Shown: positions 17,620 to 26,488 of the stretch, piece by piece
Position numbering within the stretch: the first letter of the stretch is position 1
Layout of the letters: every line of letters begins with the position of its first letter
Assembly: GCA_003599275.1 (NCBI GenBank)
Contig: QZJG01000024.1
Coordinates: 1-40,053 of the forward strand
Origin: Nitrospiraceae bacterium
Lineage (GTDB): Bacteria; Nitrospirota; Thermodesulfovibrionia; UBA6902
Direction: 5' to 3'
DNA length: 40,053 bases
Translations under genes and position numbers: made by a program
The notes under the pieces: model-generated
What the model was told of the DNA's origin: nothing
Databases searched by the model: none
What the model saw: only the letters and a program-made list of their open reading frames with translations

Positions 17620-19713
17620 ATGGAATACAGTGTAACAATTGAAACACGAGCAAAGGAGCTGAGTCTGAAAACCGGCAGGATGGCCAGACAGGCGGATGGT
17701 TCGGTAGTTGCCCAATACGGGGACACGATCGTCCTGGCCACCGCGGTAGCTGCAAAAACACCCAGGACGGGCATAGACTTTTTCCCGTTGACAATCGATT
17801 ATCGGGAAAAGGCCTGTTCCGCAGGAAAAATACCGGGAGGCTTCTTCAAAAGAGAAGGGCAGCCAACGGGCAAGGAAGTCCTTACCTCACGCCTTATCGA
17901 CAGGCCCATCCGGCCGCTTTTCCCGAAAGGGTTCAACTGCGAAACGCAGGGAATAGTCAATGTGCTCTCCTTCGGCGATGAAAACATTGCCGACATCCTC
18001 GGTATCACATGCATGTCCGCGGCGCTGCACATCTCGGACGTCCCTTTTGACGGCCCCGTCGGCGCAGTGCGGATCGGGAGGGTTTCGGGTTCGTTCGTAA
18101 TAAATCCCGGCCTCAGAGAGTTGGAAGAATGCGATATCAATCTTGTTGTCGCCGGGACAAAAGAGGCAGTGGCCATGGTCGAGGGCAGCGCCCAGGAAAT
18201 GAGCGAGGCGGACCTCCTCGAGGCCATTGACCTTGCCCATCAGGAAATAAAAAAACTCTGCGACCTCCAGAATGAGTTCAGGGAGAAGGCCGGAAAGGTC
18301 AAGAGGGTTGTGGAAGAGCCTGTTTTTGACGAGGCGTTGAGTAATACGGTGAAGGAAATGTCTCTTGACGAGATAAAGAAAGCTATCATTATACCCGACA
18401 AGCTCCGGAGGCAGGCAGCGCTTGATGAAATACTGAGTTCAATCGTTAATAAATTAAATACGGGCGAGAATGATATCTCCAGGGACATCGCGTCTGTTTT
18501 TAATGATATAGAAAAGGACCTCGTAAGGGACATGATACTCAATGAGAATGTCAGAGCCGACGGGAGGGCACACGACCAGATCAGAAATATCAGCGCCGAT
18601 GTCGGCATCCTCCCCAGGCCGCATGGCTCCGCCCTGTTCGTCAGGGGTGAAACACAGTGCCTGGCGGTGGTGACCCTCGGCACCTCCGTGGATGAGCAAA
18701 GGATCGATGCGCTTGAAGGTGAAACATTCAAGTCTTTCATGCTCCACTACAACTTCCCTCCGTTCAGCACCGGAGAGGTAAAGTTCCTTAGATCTCCGGG
18801 CCGAAGAGAGATCGGCCACGGGATTCTTGCGGAAAGGTCTTTGCAGGCTGTAATGCCGTCAAAAGAGGAATTCCCCTATACGGTGAGGATCGTTTCGGAT
18901 GTGCTCGAGTCGAACGGCTCATCTTCTATGGCGACTGTTTGCGGAAGCACCCTGGCGCTGATGGATGCGGGCGTCCCGATCAAGGCGCCTGTGGCCGGGA
19001 TCGCGATGGGATTGATAAAGGAAGGGGACAGGGTAGCGGTACTGACCGATATCCTGGGCCTTGAAGACCACCTCGGCGATATGGATTTCAAGGTGACCGG
19101 CACTGCCGACGGCATCTGCGCCTTCCAGATGGACACCAAGATCGGGGGGATATCCCGCGACATCATGGAGAGGGCGCTCGAACAGGCCAGGCAGGGCAGG
19201 CTCTTCATACTCGGTAAGATGAGAGAAACCCTCGCTGAATCCCGGTCCGAGCTGTCAGTCCATGCCCCGAGGATCTACACGATGCATATCAACAGGGAAA
19301 AGATACGCGACGTGATCGGCACGGGTGGAAAGATCATACGCGGGATCACCGAACAGACAGGCGCAAAGATCGACATAGATGACACCGGGACTATACACAT
19401 CGCCTCTGCAGACGGAGCTTCGGCGCAAAAAGCGATCGACATTATTAAAAGTATTACAGCCGATGCCGAGCTGAACAAGGTCTACAAGGGCACAGTCAAA
19501 AAGATAATGGACTTCGGCGCCTTTGTGGAAATCCTGCCGGGAAAGGAAGGGCTTCTTCATATTTCACAGATATCCGATGAAAGAGTCGCAAACGTTACGG
19601 ACGTGCTGAAAGAGGGAGATGAAGTGCCGGTAAAGGTCATAGAGATAGACAGGATGGGCAAGATCAGGCTGAGCAGAAAAGAGGCCCTGAGCGCGGCCGG
19701 TCCTGAAGTGTGA
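17620..19713 (+). CDS. pnp: Polyribonucleotide nucleotidyltransferase (PNPase)
   Basis: This 697-residue protein is a phosphate-dependent 3'-5' exoribonuclease of the RNA degradosome type. It has two RNase PH domains (about 10-220 and 310-540), the second with FVRGETQCLAVVTLGT, FPPFSTGEVKF and the catalytic-site segment DILGLEDHLGDMDFKVTGT. These are followed by a KH domain (IREKIRDVIGTGGKIIRGI-like) and a C-terminal S1 domain (YKGTVKKIMDFGAFVEILPGKEGLLHISQI). Length is normal. An AAGGAG-type site lies upstream. The usual neighbour rpsO is not present here; prfC follows. Confidence 0.97.
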   Translation: MEYSVTIETRAKELSLKTGRMARQADGSVVAQYGDTIVLATAVAAKTPRTGIDFFPLTIDYREKACSAGKIPGGFFKREGQPTGKEVLTSRLIDRPIRPLFPKGFNCETQGIVNVLSFGDENIADILGITCMSAALHISDVPFDGPVGAVRIGRVSGSFVINPGLRELEECDINLVVAGTKEAVAMVEGSAQEMSEADLLEAIDLAHQEIKKLCDLQNEFREKAGKVKRVVEEPVFDEALSNTVKEMSLDEIKKAIIIPDKLRRQAALDEILSSIVNKLNTGENDISRDIASVFNDIEKDLVRDMILNENVRADGRAHDQIRNISADVGILPRPHGSALFVRGETQCLAVVTLGTSVDEQRIDALEGETFKSFMLHYNFPPFSTGEVKFLRSPGRREIGHGILAERSLQAVMPSKEEFPYTVRIVSDVLESNGSSSMATVCGSTLALMDAGVPIKAPVAGIAMGLIKEGDRVAVLTDILGLEDHLGDMDFKVTGTADGICAFQMDTKIGGISRDIMERALEQARQGRLFILGKMRETLAESRSELSVHAPRIYTMHINREKIRDVIGTGGKIIRGITEQTGAKIDIDDTGTIHIASADGASAQKAIDIIKSITADAELNKVYKGTVKKIMDFGAFVEILPGKEGLLHISQISDERVANVTDVLKEGDEVPVKVIEIDRMGKIRLSRKEALSAAGPEV

Positions 19714-19744
19714 ATTAACTTGTTAAGCTAAGAGAGTAATTACT

Positions 19745-21352
19745 ATGGACTATCTGGAAGAGATACAAAAGAGAAGAACTTTCGCGATAATCAGTCATCC
19801 TGACGCGGGCAAGACTACTCTTACTGAAAAGCTCCTGCTCTTCGGCGGGGCCATTCAGGTTGCCGGGGCAGTAAAGTCCAACAAGATAAGAAGAGACACC
19901 GCCTCCGATTTTATGGAGATAGAACGGCAGAGGGGCATTTCAGTGGCCACGTCCGTTATGGGATTCGATTACCGCGGCTTTCAGGTCAATCTGCTGGATA
20001 CTCCCGGACACAAGGATTTTGCAGAAGACACGTACCGCACGCTTACCGCGGTAGACAGCGTAGTCCTGGTGATCGACTGCGTCAAAGGGGTTGAAACTCA
20101 GACCGAAAGGCTTATGGAAGTCTGCCGGATGAGAAATACCCCTGTCATTATCTTCGTAAACAAGATGGACCGGGAAGGGAGAAATCCCTTTGATCTGATC
20201 AACGAGCTTGAAGCAAAACTGAATATTACGGTGCGCCCCCTGAGCTGGCCTGTCAGCATGGGTTCGTCATTCAAAGGGGTCTACAACCTTTACGACAAAA
20301 GCCTCTATCTCTTTACTCCCGGCGGGAATACGCTGCCGGACGATGACGGGCTCGCAATAAACGATCTGAACGGTCCTATCGTGGATAAACTTTTAGGTGA
20401 CCATGCGACTCAATTGCGGGATGATGCAGCATTAATCGAGGGGGTTTGCGCCCCTTTTGAGAAAAAACAGTATCTCGACGGCAATGTAGCGCCCGTATTT
20501 TTCGGAAGCGCCATAAACAACTTCGGCGTCAGGGAACTGCTCGATACTTTTGTCGCCATTGCCCCCGGGCCCGGCGCGCGGCCAGCCGATCCACGCGCTG
20601 TGACCCCGCATGAAAAAAGTTTCAGCGGCTTCGTGTTCAAGATACACGCCAACCTCGATCCGCGCCACAGGGACCGGATCGCCTTTTTGAGGATATGCTC
20701 CGGCAAATTCGAACGAAACAAATTATATCATCACGTGAGACTGGGAAAGGCCCTCAGGTTCAGAAGCCCGACGACCTTTATGGCCCAGGAAAAGATCCTC
20801 ATCGAGGAGGCCTATCCCGGAGACGTCATCGGACTTTATGATACGGGCAACTTCAAGATCGGCGATACCCTGACCGAAGGCGAAAAACTGATGTTTCACG
20901 GCATCCCGAGCTTTTCTCCCGAGATCTTCAAAGAGGTCATCAACACGGACCCGATGAAATCCAAACAGTTGGAGAAAGGCATTGAGCAGCTTACCGACGA
21001 AGGCGTAGCACAGCTCTTCACCCAGGACCAGGGGAACAGAAAGATCATCGGCACTGTCGGCGAGCTCCAGTTCGAGGTCATACAGTACCGCCTGCTGCAC
21101 GAGTACGGCGCTTCATGCCGTTTCAGCCCGCTTGATTTTTTCAAGGCCTGCTGGATCACGTCCGAAGACAAGCAGAGTATAAAGACGTTTTGCAAATACA
21201 AGACCGACCGCCTTGCGATTGATAAAGACGGCAACCTTGTTTTCTTCGCCGAATCCAAATGGAATTTACAGCGTTCAATCGAGGAGAACCCGAAAATAAG
21301 TTTTCATTTTACTTCCGAATTCAAGACCGCAGCGAACACCGTAACAGCCTGA
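19745..21352 (+). CDS. prfC: Peptide chain release factor 3
   Basis: This 535-residue translational GTPase recycles RF1 and RF2 from the ribosome. The G motifs are clear: [15 protein letters not shown] (P-loop), [10 protein letters not shown] (switch I), [14 protein letters not shown] (G3) and VNKMDRE (G4). The RF3-typical [11 protein letters not shown] segment follows the P-loop. The C-terminal domains align in length with RF3 rather than EF-G. It lies 31 bases after pnp with only a weak AAGAGAG site and is probably co-transcribed. Confidence 0.96.
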   Translation: MDYLEEIQKRRTFAIISHPDAGKTTLTEKLLLFGGAIQVAGAVKSNKIRRDTASDFMEIERQRGISVATSVMGFDYRGFQVNLLDTPGHKDFAEDTYRTLTAVDSVVLVIDCVKGVETQTERLMEVCRMRNTPVIIFVNKMDREGRNPFDLINELEAKLNITVRPLSWPVSMGSSFKGVYNLYDKSLYLFTPGGNTLPDDDGLAINDLNGPIVDKLLGDHATQLRDDAALIEGVCAPFEKKQYLDGNVAPVFFGSAINNFGVRELLDTFVAIAPGPGARPADPRAVTPHEKSFSGFVFKIHANLDPRHRDRIAFLRICSGKFERNKLYHHVRLGKALRFRSPTTFMAQEKILIEEAYPGDVIGLYDTGNFKIGDTLTEGEKLMFHGIPSFSPEIFKEVINTDPMKSKQLEKGIEQLTDEGVAQLFTQDQGNRKIIGTVGELQFEVIQYRLLHEYGASCRFSPLDFFKACWITSEDKQSIKTFCKYKTDRLAIDKDGNLVFFAESKWNLQRSIEENPKISFHFTSEFKTAANTVTA

Positions 21353-21381
21353 GGGTCTGCTTTATGCGCAGTGCCTTTTTC

Positions 21382-21981
21382 CTATTCCTTTTTTTCAATA
21401 AAGCTCTCAAGATACTCTTTGAACTTGCTTGGCAGCAGCCATCTTATCCCCAGTTTCTCGGCCCATTTTATGGCCCCGTGGTCTACAGTGACGAGCAGGC
21501 CATCGAGCTCTTTCGCAAGGAGTATCAGATCGACGTCTTCCTTACTGTCGATAATCCCCTCCCTTAATGCGTCCCTGTAGTTCTTTCTCATGTTCTGGAT
21601 CACTTCCCTCTCATCACCCTTGCCCGCGTTCCTGACGGCCTTTTCAGAGATCCTGAGCCCTTTATTGACCCGCTCTCTTATGTCTTCAATTAGTTCATAG
21701 AGGAAAAAAGCGGGACACGTCATCTCGTGTTTATTAGGTGATTTCTGATGAAGTATTGCAAGCAGCGCGCCGGGGATTTCTTTCTCGTTTACAAAATTCA
21801 GAAGCTCCCTGAAAATGGACGAAGGCATGTAGAATTCGAGCTGGGGGATTTGCTGCGCTATGCTGAGAAACCCTTTTATCGCCCCGGTCGGCGTATCGCC
21901 GAAATCATTGCGCACCTCGGGATTGACAAAAAGGCTTGTATCAAGAACTACTTTGTCTCTTCTTTGTTTTGCAGGCTTCAT
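21382..21981 (-). CDS. HARP: protein-only RNase P of the Aquifex type (PIN domain)
   Basis: This 199-residue PIN-domain protein fits the family once called RNA ligase partner protein and now known as Homologs of Aquifex RNase P, which mature the 5' ends of tRNAs without an RNA subunit. The start VVLDTSLFVNPEVRNDFG (D14) and the acidic cluster DSKEDVDLILLAKELDGLLVTVDHGA (D149/D151, D160, D167) give the metal site. The central KHEMTCPAFFLYELIEDIRERV-type helices fit the HARP insertion. Its start overlaps the end of lapB by 41 bases. Assignment is from memory of the family and not from an alignment. Confidence 0.8.
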   Translation of the reverse strand: MKPAKQRRDKVVLDTSLFVNPEVRNDFGDTPTGAIKGFLSIAQQIPQLEFYMPSSIFRELLNFVNEKEIPGALLAILHQKSPNKHEMTCPAFFLYELIEDIRERVNKGLRISEKAVRNAGKGDEREVIQNMRKNYRDALREGIIDSKEDVDLILLAKELDGLLVTVDHGAIKWAEKLGIRWLLPSKFKEYLESFIEKKE

Positions 21982-23275
21982 GAGTGTTCAGAACAAGGGT
22001 ATTCCATCTCTTGCACGAAGGGCACCTTCCGGACCAGTCTTTCGAATTATAGCCGCAGTCAGAGCAGCAAAAAGGAATAAGGAGGTATTTATCGGACTTA
22101 AGCGCCTTCCTGAATTCATCCGAGGCCTTCTCATGCTGGGAGCGTCTCTGGTGGATATTGCCCAGGAGGATATGAAAATCAGGGAAGTCAAAGGCGCTTA
22201 CATCAATGGCGTTTATGGTCTCATAGGCATAATCTATCATCTCAAGACGGTAATAAAGTTTTGCAAGAAAAAACTGCAGCCTAAAATCTTTCTGGTCGTT
22301 CTGAATGGCCTTTTGATATATCTCAATGATCGTGCCCGGTTCTCCCATTGTTATAAAAAAGTCCTCAAGGCGTACCAGCAGCACCAGTGAAGATGTCGCC
22401 TCATAACCCTTCATGAGGACTTCCTGCGCCTCGTCGGTATTGCCGTCTTTTAAGTATGCCTCGGCAAGCGCTATATACGCGGATTCGAAATCCCTGTCAA
22501 TTTTAATTATCTGGCGCAATGTCTTCACGGCTTTTTCCGTATTGTTTGTTTCGAGGTAATGACATGCCAGCTCATATTTGTAACCGAGCAGCTTTTTATT
22601 CTCCTGTTGTTCTTCTTCGGGAGACAGATCGCATTTGAGTATCTTATGCTGGACATCCAGGATATCTTCCCATTTCCTGTCCTTTTCATAAATATCGCGT
22701 TTCTTCTGCAGGATCTCGGGGTTCTCATCCTCGATATCAAGGACGGCGTCAAGATATTTCAGGGCATCCTGCCGTTTCTGCTGCGCCTCGGAGACCTTTT
22801 CAAGCGAGAGAAGCACTTCAACACTCCTCGGTTTTATTTCCTTTGCCTTTGTATAAAAATCCCTTGCCCCCATGAAGTCTTCCTCGACAAAGGCAATGTC
22901 ACCGAGTCTCAGAAGCGCATTTTCATGAGAGGGGTCTTCTGCAATAACGCGTTTAAAAAGGTCTCTTGCCTCTTCATACCTGCACGCAAAAAAGGCGTCA
23001 AGCCCCCTTGCATACGACTCCTGTATCTTGATCTCTTTTTTCTGGCGGCGGGTGAACTGCCAGTTCCCGAAGAAACGCCGGGCGTCCCTGACGGAAAATA
23101 CGATAAACATCGCAAAGATGCCGACTGCGGTAGATATGAGGATAAGGCCGATTACAGGGACTTCGTAAGTGACCCCGTGCCAGATAGTAAGGTCTACCGT
23201 ATCTTTATTGAAAAATGCGAGAAGGCCTACTACGAGAAGAAATAAAATGATCAGGAATACTGTAAATTTTGCCAT
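21941..23275 (-). CDS. lapB: LapA-LapB fusion: TPR protein with membrane anchor and rubredoxin-like end
   Basis: The 444-residue protein begins with two hydrophobic segments and the FFNKDTVDLTIWHG pattern of LapA (DUF1049), residues 1-90. About eight tetratricopeptide repeats follow (100-400), and the end is a four-Cys rubredoxin-type metal site (CSDCGYNSKDWSGRCPSC). LapB in E. coli controls LpxC proteolysis by FtsH and so lipopolysaccharide level; LapA is normally a separate small gene. Here the two seem merged into one polypeptide. It overlaps the HARP gene downstream. Confidence 0.85.
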   Translation of the reverse strand: MAKFTVFLIILFLLVVGLLAFFNKDTVDLTIWHGVTYEVPVIGLILISTAVGIFAMFIVFSVRDARRFFGNWQFTRRQKKEIKIQESYARGLDAFFACRYEEARDLFKRVIAEDPSHENALLRLGDIAFVEEDFMGARDFYTKAKEIKPRSVEVLLSLEKVSEAQQKRQDALKYLDAVLDIEDENPEILQKKRDIYEKDRKWEDILDVQHKILKCDLSPEEEQQENKKLLGYKYELACHYLETNNTEKAVKTLRQIIKIDRDFESAYIALAEAYLKDGNTDEAQEVLMKGYEATSSLVLLVRLEDFFITMGEPGTIIEIYQKAIQNDQKDFRLQFFLAKLYYRLEMIDYAYETINAIDVSAFDFPDFHILLGNIHQRRSQHEKASDEFRKALKSDKYLLIPFCCSDCGYNSKDWSGRCPSCKRWNTLVLNTHEACKTKKRQSSS

Positions 23276-23322
23276 TTGACTCTCTTTCCTATCGTGGAAA
23301 AACCCCTTGTCCGGCTCTGATA

Positions 23323-23673
23323 TTATTCCCCTTCAACAGGTATTCTCGGCGCATCTATCCAGAGCTTCTCAAGGGCATAATAGTCCCTTGTCTCTTCATC
23401 GAAGATGTTTATTATTATGTCGCCGTAATCTACTAAAACCCAGCGAGCAAAATCCAGACCTTCCTTCCCGAGAGGGAAGATTTTCTGCTTTGAAAAATTT
23501 TCCTGGATCGCTTCCGCTATTGCCTTGATCTGTACCGGGTTCTCTCCTGAACAAATTACAAAATAGTCCGCAATCGTCGATAATTCTTTCAATTCGAGGA
23601 TGATGGTGTCTTTGGCCTTTTTGTCAATGGCTATTCCTGCCGCCCTGACGGCCTTCTTTTTGCTGTTGATAAT
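23323..23673 (-). CDS. rsfS: Ribosomal silencing factor RsfS, non-canonical ATT start
   Basis: The protein binds uL14 and blocks subunit joining. Recognisable segments are STIADYFVICSG, FPLGKEGLDFARWVLVDYGDIIINIF and YYALEKLWIDA. A TTG at 23592 would give 89 residues and delete the conserved N-terminal helix and strand. In-frame sequence continues upstream (AAGIAIDKKAKDTIILELKE) to a stop with no ATG, GTG or TTG. The ATT at 23673 lies seven bases after an AAGGAG site and overlaps the nadD stop by one base, giving 116 residues. Confidence 0.8.
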   Translation of the reverse strand: MINSKKKAVRAAGIAIDKKAKDTIILELKELSTIADYFVICSGENPVQIKAIAEAIQENFSKQKIFPLGKEGLDFARWVLVDYGDIIINIFDEETRDYYALEKLWIDAPRIPVEGE

Positions 23674-24365
23674 TAAATGTCTCCTTCTTTAATTAGAGAT
23701 CGGGAAGTGTCTTTATATAATTTATGAGAAATTATATAGGATTCAACCGAATCCGGCAAGAGATATTTTACGCTTTTTCCGGAAATTATCAAGTTCCTTA
23801 CGGCTGAAGCCGATGTGTCGAGCGGCGTGACCCTGCATAAAAACCCTTTTTTGTTGCCGGAGATGCCGAAGGAAAAAACAGATTTTCGCCCTTCGTCGAG
23901 CTCCTTCAGTGTCTTCTTCCGGACCTCTCCGAGATATGGAGATGCGACAAGGCCGGTGAAGGAATAACCGGGTCTCGATATTATAATCATATTGGTGAGG
24001 CTGACAAGTTTATCAGGCTGTTTCCAATGCGGAAGATCGAGAAAAGCATCGATACCGAGGATGAAGAACAATTCGCTTCCCTTATATTTTTCACCCAGTT
24101 TCCTGATCGTGTCCACAGTGAATGATTTGCCTTTCATTTTGACTTCAATATCGGACACCTCAAAACAGGGATTGTCCGCTATGGCGAGCTTTACCATTTT
24201 GTAACGGTGACTTGCCCTGATGAGACCGGATTTTTCAAACGGCGGTCTCCCCGCAGGGATGAAAAGGATTTTATCAAGAGAAAGTTTGTCCCTTACTTCC
24301 TCCGCCGTCCTCAAGTGCCCATAATGAATAGGGTTGAACGTCCCGCCGCATATACCTAATTTCAT
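23673..24365 (-). CDS. nadD: Nicotinate-nucleotide adenylyltransferase
   Basis: This 230-residue enzyme of NAD biosynthesis transfers AMP from ATP to nicotinate mononucleotide. The N-terminal GGTFNPIHYGHLRTAEE carries the HxGH nucleotidyl-transfer motif, and DTSASAVRNLI near the end is the ISSTxxR-type motif. I start it at the ATG at 24365 (MKLGICGGTF), because the longer frame from 24467 adds non-conserved residues that overlap the upstream permease gene. The ATG overlaps the permease stop (ATGA). Confidence 0.94.
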   Translation of the reverse strand: MKLGICGGTFNPIHYGHLRTAEEVRDKLSLDKILFIPAGRPPFEKSGLIRASHRYKMVKLAIADNPCFEVSDIEVKMKGKSFTVDTIRKLGEKYKGSELFFILGIDAFLDLPHWKQPDKLVSLTNMIIISRPGYSFTGLVASPYLGEVRKKTLKELDEGRKSVFSFGISGNKKGFLCRVTPLDTSASAVRNLIISGKSVKYLLPDSVESYIISHKLYKDTSRSLIKEGDI

Positions 24366-25594
24366 GACACCGACTCCCGCAATTTGCTCTTCCACGGCGC
24401 AACCTTCATCAAAAGCAGCATGCCGGGAACGGCCATTAAAACGCATACGACGAAGAAACCAACCCAACCGAGATGTTTGGCGAAATATCCGGTCGGCGCA
24501 GATGCCATTACCCTGGGCACGCCCATGAGACTGCTTAAAAGCGCATATTGAGTGGCCGTAAATTTCCTGTTTGTAATACTCGCCATGAATGCCGCATAGG
24601 CCGCAGTGCCCATGCCGCCGCTTAGGTTCTCAAAGGCGATTACGGCTGCAAGAGCAGGTATGCTGTGCCCGATGATCGCAAGAGCAGCGAAACCGGCAGT
24701 GGATATCGCCTGAATAAAACCGAAGACCCATAGCGAACGGTTGATTCCCATCCGCAGCATAAAAACACCTCCGGTAAGACTCCCGATGATGGTCGCCCAG
24801 AAACCGAACAATTTGACTACGGCGCCTATCTCTGTCTTGGAAAACCCGATATCGAGATAAAAAGGCGTGGTCATCGCACTCGCCATAGTATCGCCGATTT
24901 TATAAAGAAGGATAAAGGCCAGCATCCATAAGGCGCCCTGCCTGGAAAAATATTCAGCGAGCGGATCGATGACCGCTTCTTTCATGGTCTTTGGCGTTCC
25001 TGCCGGAAGCGCCGGTTCAGGCGTCAACAGTGTTGTAACTACTCCGGGAAGCATGCACGCCGACATGATTAGATAAACCATCTGAAATGACATGAAGTCT
25101 GCCATGATAAGTCCGCCGCCTGAAGCAAGAAGCATCCCAACACGATAACCGTTCACATACAGAGAAGAGCCCAAACCCAGTTCAGTATCGGCAAGGTCTT
25201 CCCGGCGATAGGCATCTACTACAATATCCTGCGATGCGCTGAAGAATGTGACAATGAAAGCGACAATAGCAACCACCCACGGGTCCTTTCCGGGACTGGT
25301 CAGTCCAAGTCCCGCGATTGAACAAATCAACGCTATCTGTGCAATCAAAAGCCATCCTCTTCTGCGGCCCAGAAAAGGAAGCGTAAATCTGTCAATAAAA
25401 GGCGCCCAAAGGAACTTCACTGTATAGGGAAGCCCCACGAGTGACATTATCCCGATAACGGTGAGGTCCACCCCCTCCTCCTTCATCCATGCCTGTAACA
25501 CGGTTATAGTCAGAAGGAGCGGCAGGCCGCAAGCGAAACCCATTATGAATGAAACCAGCATACGGCGGCTGAAGATTGTCCTGAGCATTTTCAT
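24362..25594 (-). CDS. AmpG-type MFS permease (muropeptide transport)
   Basis: This 410-residue, 12-helix major facilitator has the AmpG-like signature MGFACGLPLLLTITVLQAWM in helix 1, followed by GLPYTVKFLWAPFIDRF and LGRRRGWLL in the cytoplasmic loop. AmpG imports GlcNAc-anhydroMurNAc peptides for cell-wall recycling. Its ATG overlaps the stop of the DUF1460 gene, which makes a cell-wall role for the pair more likely. Related permeases also carry siderophores, so substrate is inferred. Confidence 0.8.
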   Translation of the reverse strand: MKMLRTIFSRRMLVSFIMGFACGLPLLLTITVLQAWMKEEGVDLTVIGIMSLVGLPYTVKFLWAPFIDRFTLPFLGRRRGWLLIAQIALICSIAGLGLTSPGKDPWVVAIVAFIVTFFSASQDIVVDAYRREDLADTELGLGSSLYVNGYRVGMLLASGGGLIMADFMSFQMVYLIMSACMLPGVVTTLLTPEPALPAGTPKTMKEAVIDPLAEYFSRQGALWMLAFILLYKIGDTMASAMTTPFYLDIGFSKTEIGAVVKLFGFWATIIGSLTGGVFMLRMGINRSLWVFGFIQAISTAGFAALAIIGHSIPALAAVIAFENLSGGMGTAAYAAFMASITNRKFTATQYALLSSLMGVPRVMASAPTGYFAKHLGWVGFFVVCVLMAVPGMLLLMKVAPWKSKLRESVS

Positions 25595-26322
25595 ATCGAA
25601 ATTGGTCTGTATACGACTACACCGGGCTTATCAGAAATATATTTCCTGAACTCCTCATCGACGACCTTCCTGTGACTGCTCGACGATGAAGCGTGTCTGA
25701 ATTTTATTTTCTCCTTCTCTTTGATTAATATCCCTACGTGCGAGACGTCCAGTCCCGAATTCTCTGAATACATCCCGGCATAATCGCCTGTCTTTAAATT
25801 CACAATAACGGCGTCATCAAGTAAATCTGACGGGATGTATGTAATCTCTCTGTCCCTTGCCGGAATACCTGGAAGAAAATATGTCCCGTCGTCCTTCATG
25901 TTCAGCATTTTATTAACATGTCTGCTTTTCCCGGTGCTTACCTTTTCCGTAACGTCTTCGATCAAATCCGAATTAAATTCCCGCCAGTCGGTGAAGAAAT
26001 GGTTCCTGTTTTCATAAGCAATCTTTACCGACCGGTACCTTACTTCCCGGAGATTATTTTTGAATTCAGCAAAGGACCTTGATATCCTCATTGCCTCGAT
26101 GTAATCAAGGAATGTAAAGCAGTCAACTCCTGCGAGGTTGACCACAAATACCTCCGGCACACTTGCATCTCCGATTAAGGTAGCATCCATATACGGCGTG
26201 TTCAGAAACTGTCCTGAGAGAAAATCTATTCGCGTGCCTGTATCGCTTATTGCTGAAGCTTCTTTCAGGAGATGGTCTATTCCCTCTTCTGTCCATTTGC
26301 CTAATTGTATCCGTTCTCTCAT
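25591..26322 (-). CDS. DUF1460-family protein (N-acetylmuramoyl-L-alanine amidase-like)
   Basis: The 243-residue protein matches the DUF1460 pattern: an N-terminal helical part, VVNLAGVDCFTFLDYIEAM with the candidate nucleophile Cys, and GLDVSHVGILIKEKEKIKFRHASS with the His, as in NlpC/P60-like fold enzymes. Characterised relatives cleave amide bonds in peptidoglycan fragments. No signal peptide is visible in this frame, so it may act on imported muropeptides in the cytoplasm. It overlaps the AmpG-like gene by four bases. Confidence 0.75.
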   Translation of the reverse strand: MRERIQLGKWTEEGIDHLLKEASAISDTGTRIDFLSGQFLNTPYMDATLIGDASVPEVFVVNLAGVDCFTFLDYIEAMRISRSFAEFKNNLREVRYRSVKIAYENRNHFFTDWREFNSDLIEDVTEKVSTGKSRHVNKMLNMKDDGTYFLPGIPARDREITYIPSDLLDDAVIVNLKTGDYAGMYSENSGLDVSHVGILIKEKEKIKFRHASSSSSHRKVVDEEFRKYISDKPGVVVYRPISI

Positions 26323-26423
26323 CGTAGTCCCTTGCGCCTTTCAATTATATTGTATCCCTTGCCAGGATACAAACAGTATGACAATAATTTTTCAAAGATG
26401 AATCTCCGGGCTTATTCAGAAAC

Positions 26424-26464
26424 ACAAAAAAAATGCGGCAAGGAGTAAATACCTTGCCGCATTT
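26424..26464 (-). terminator. Rho-independent terminator
   Basis: AAATGCGGCAAGG (26431-26443) and its exact complement (26452-26464) form a 13-bp stem with an 8-base loop. On the minus strand it is followed by a run of T (26426-26433 as A on the plus strand). It lies 25 bases after the stop of the secreted-protein gene at 26489, so it ends that transcript. Confidence 0.9.
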
Positions 26465-26488
26465 GCAGACTGTATATTCTGTGGTTAT

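Noticed and set aside
24366-24467. Longer N-terminus for NadD
   Set aside because: It would overlap the permease gene by about 100 bases, and the nucleotidyl-transfer motif normally begins within the first ten residues.
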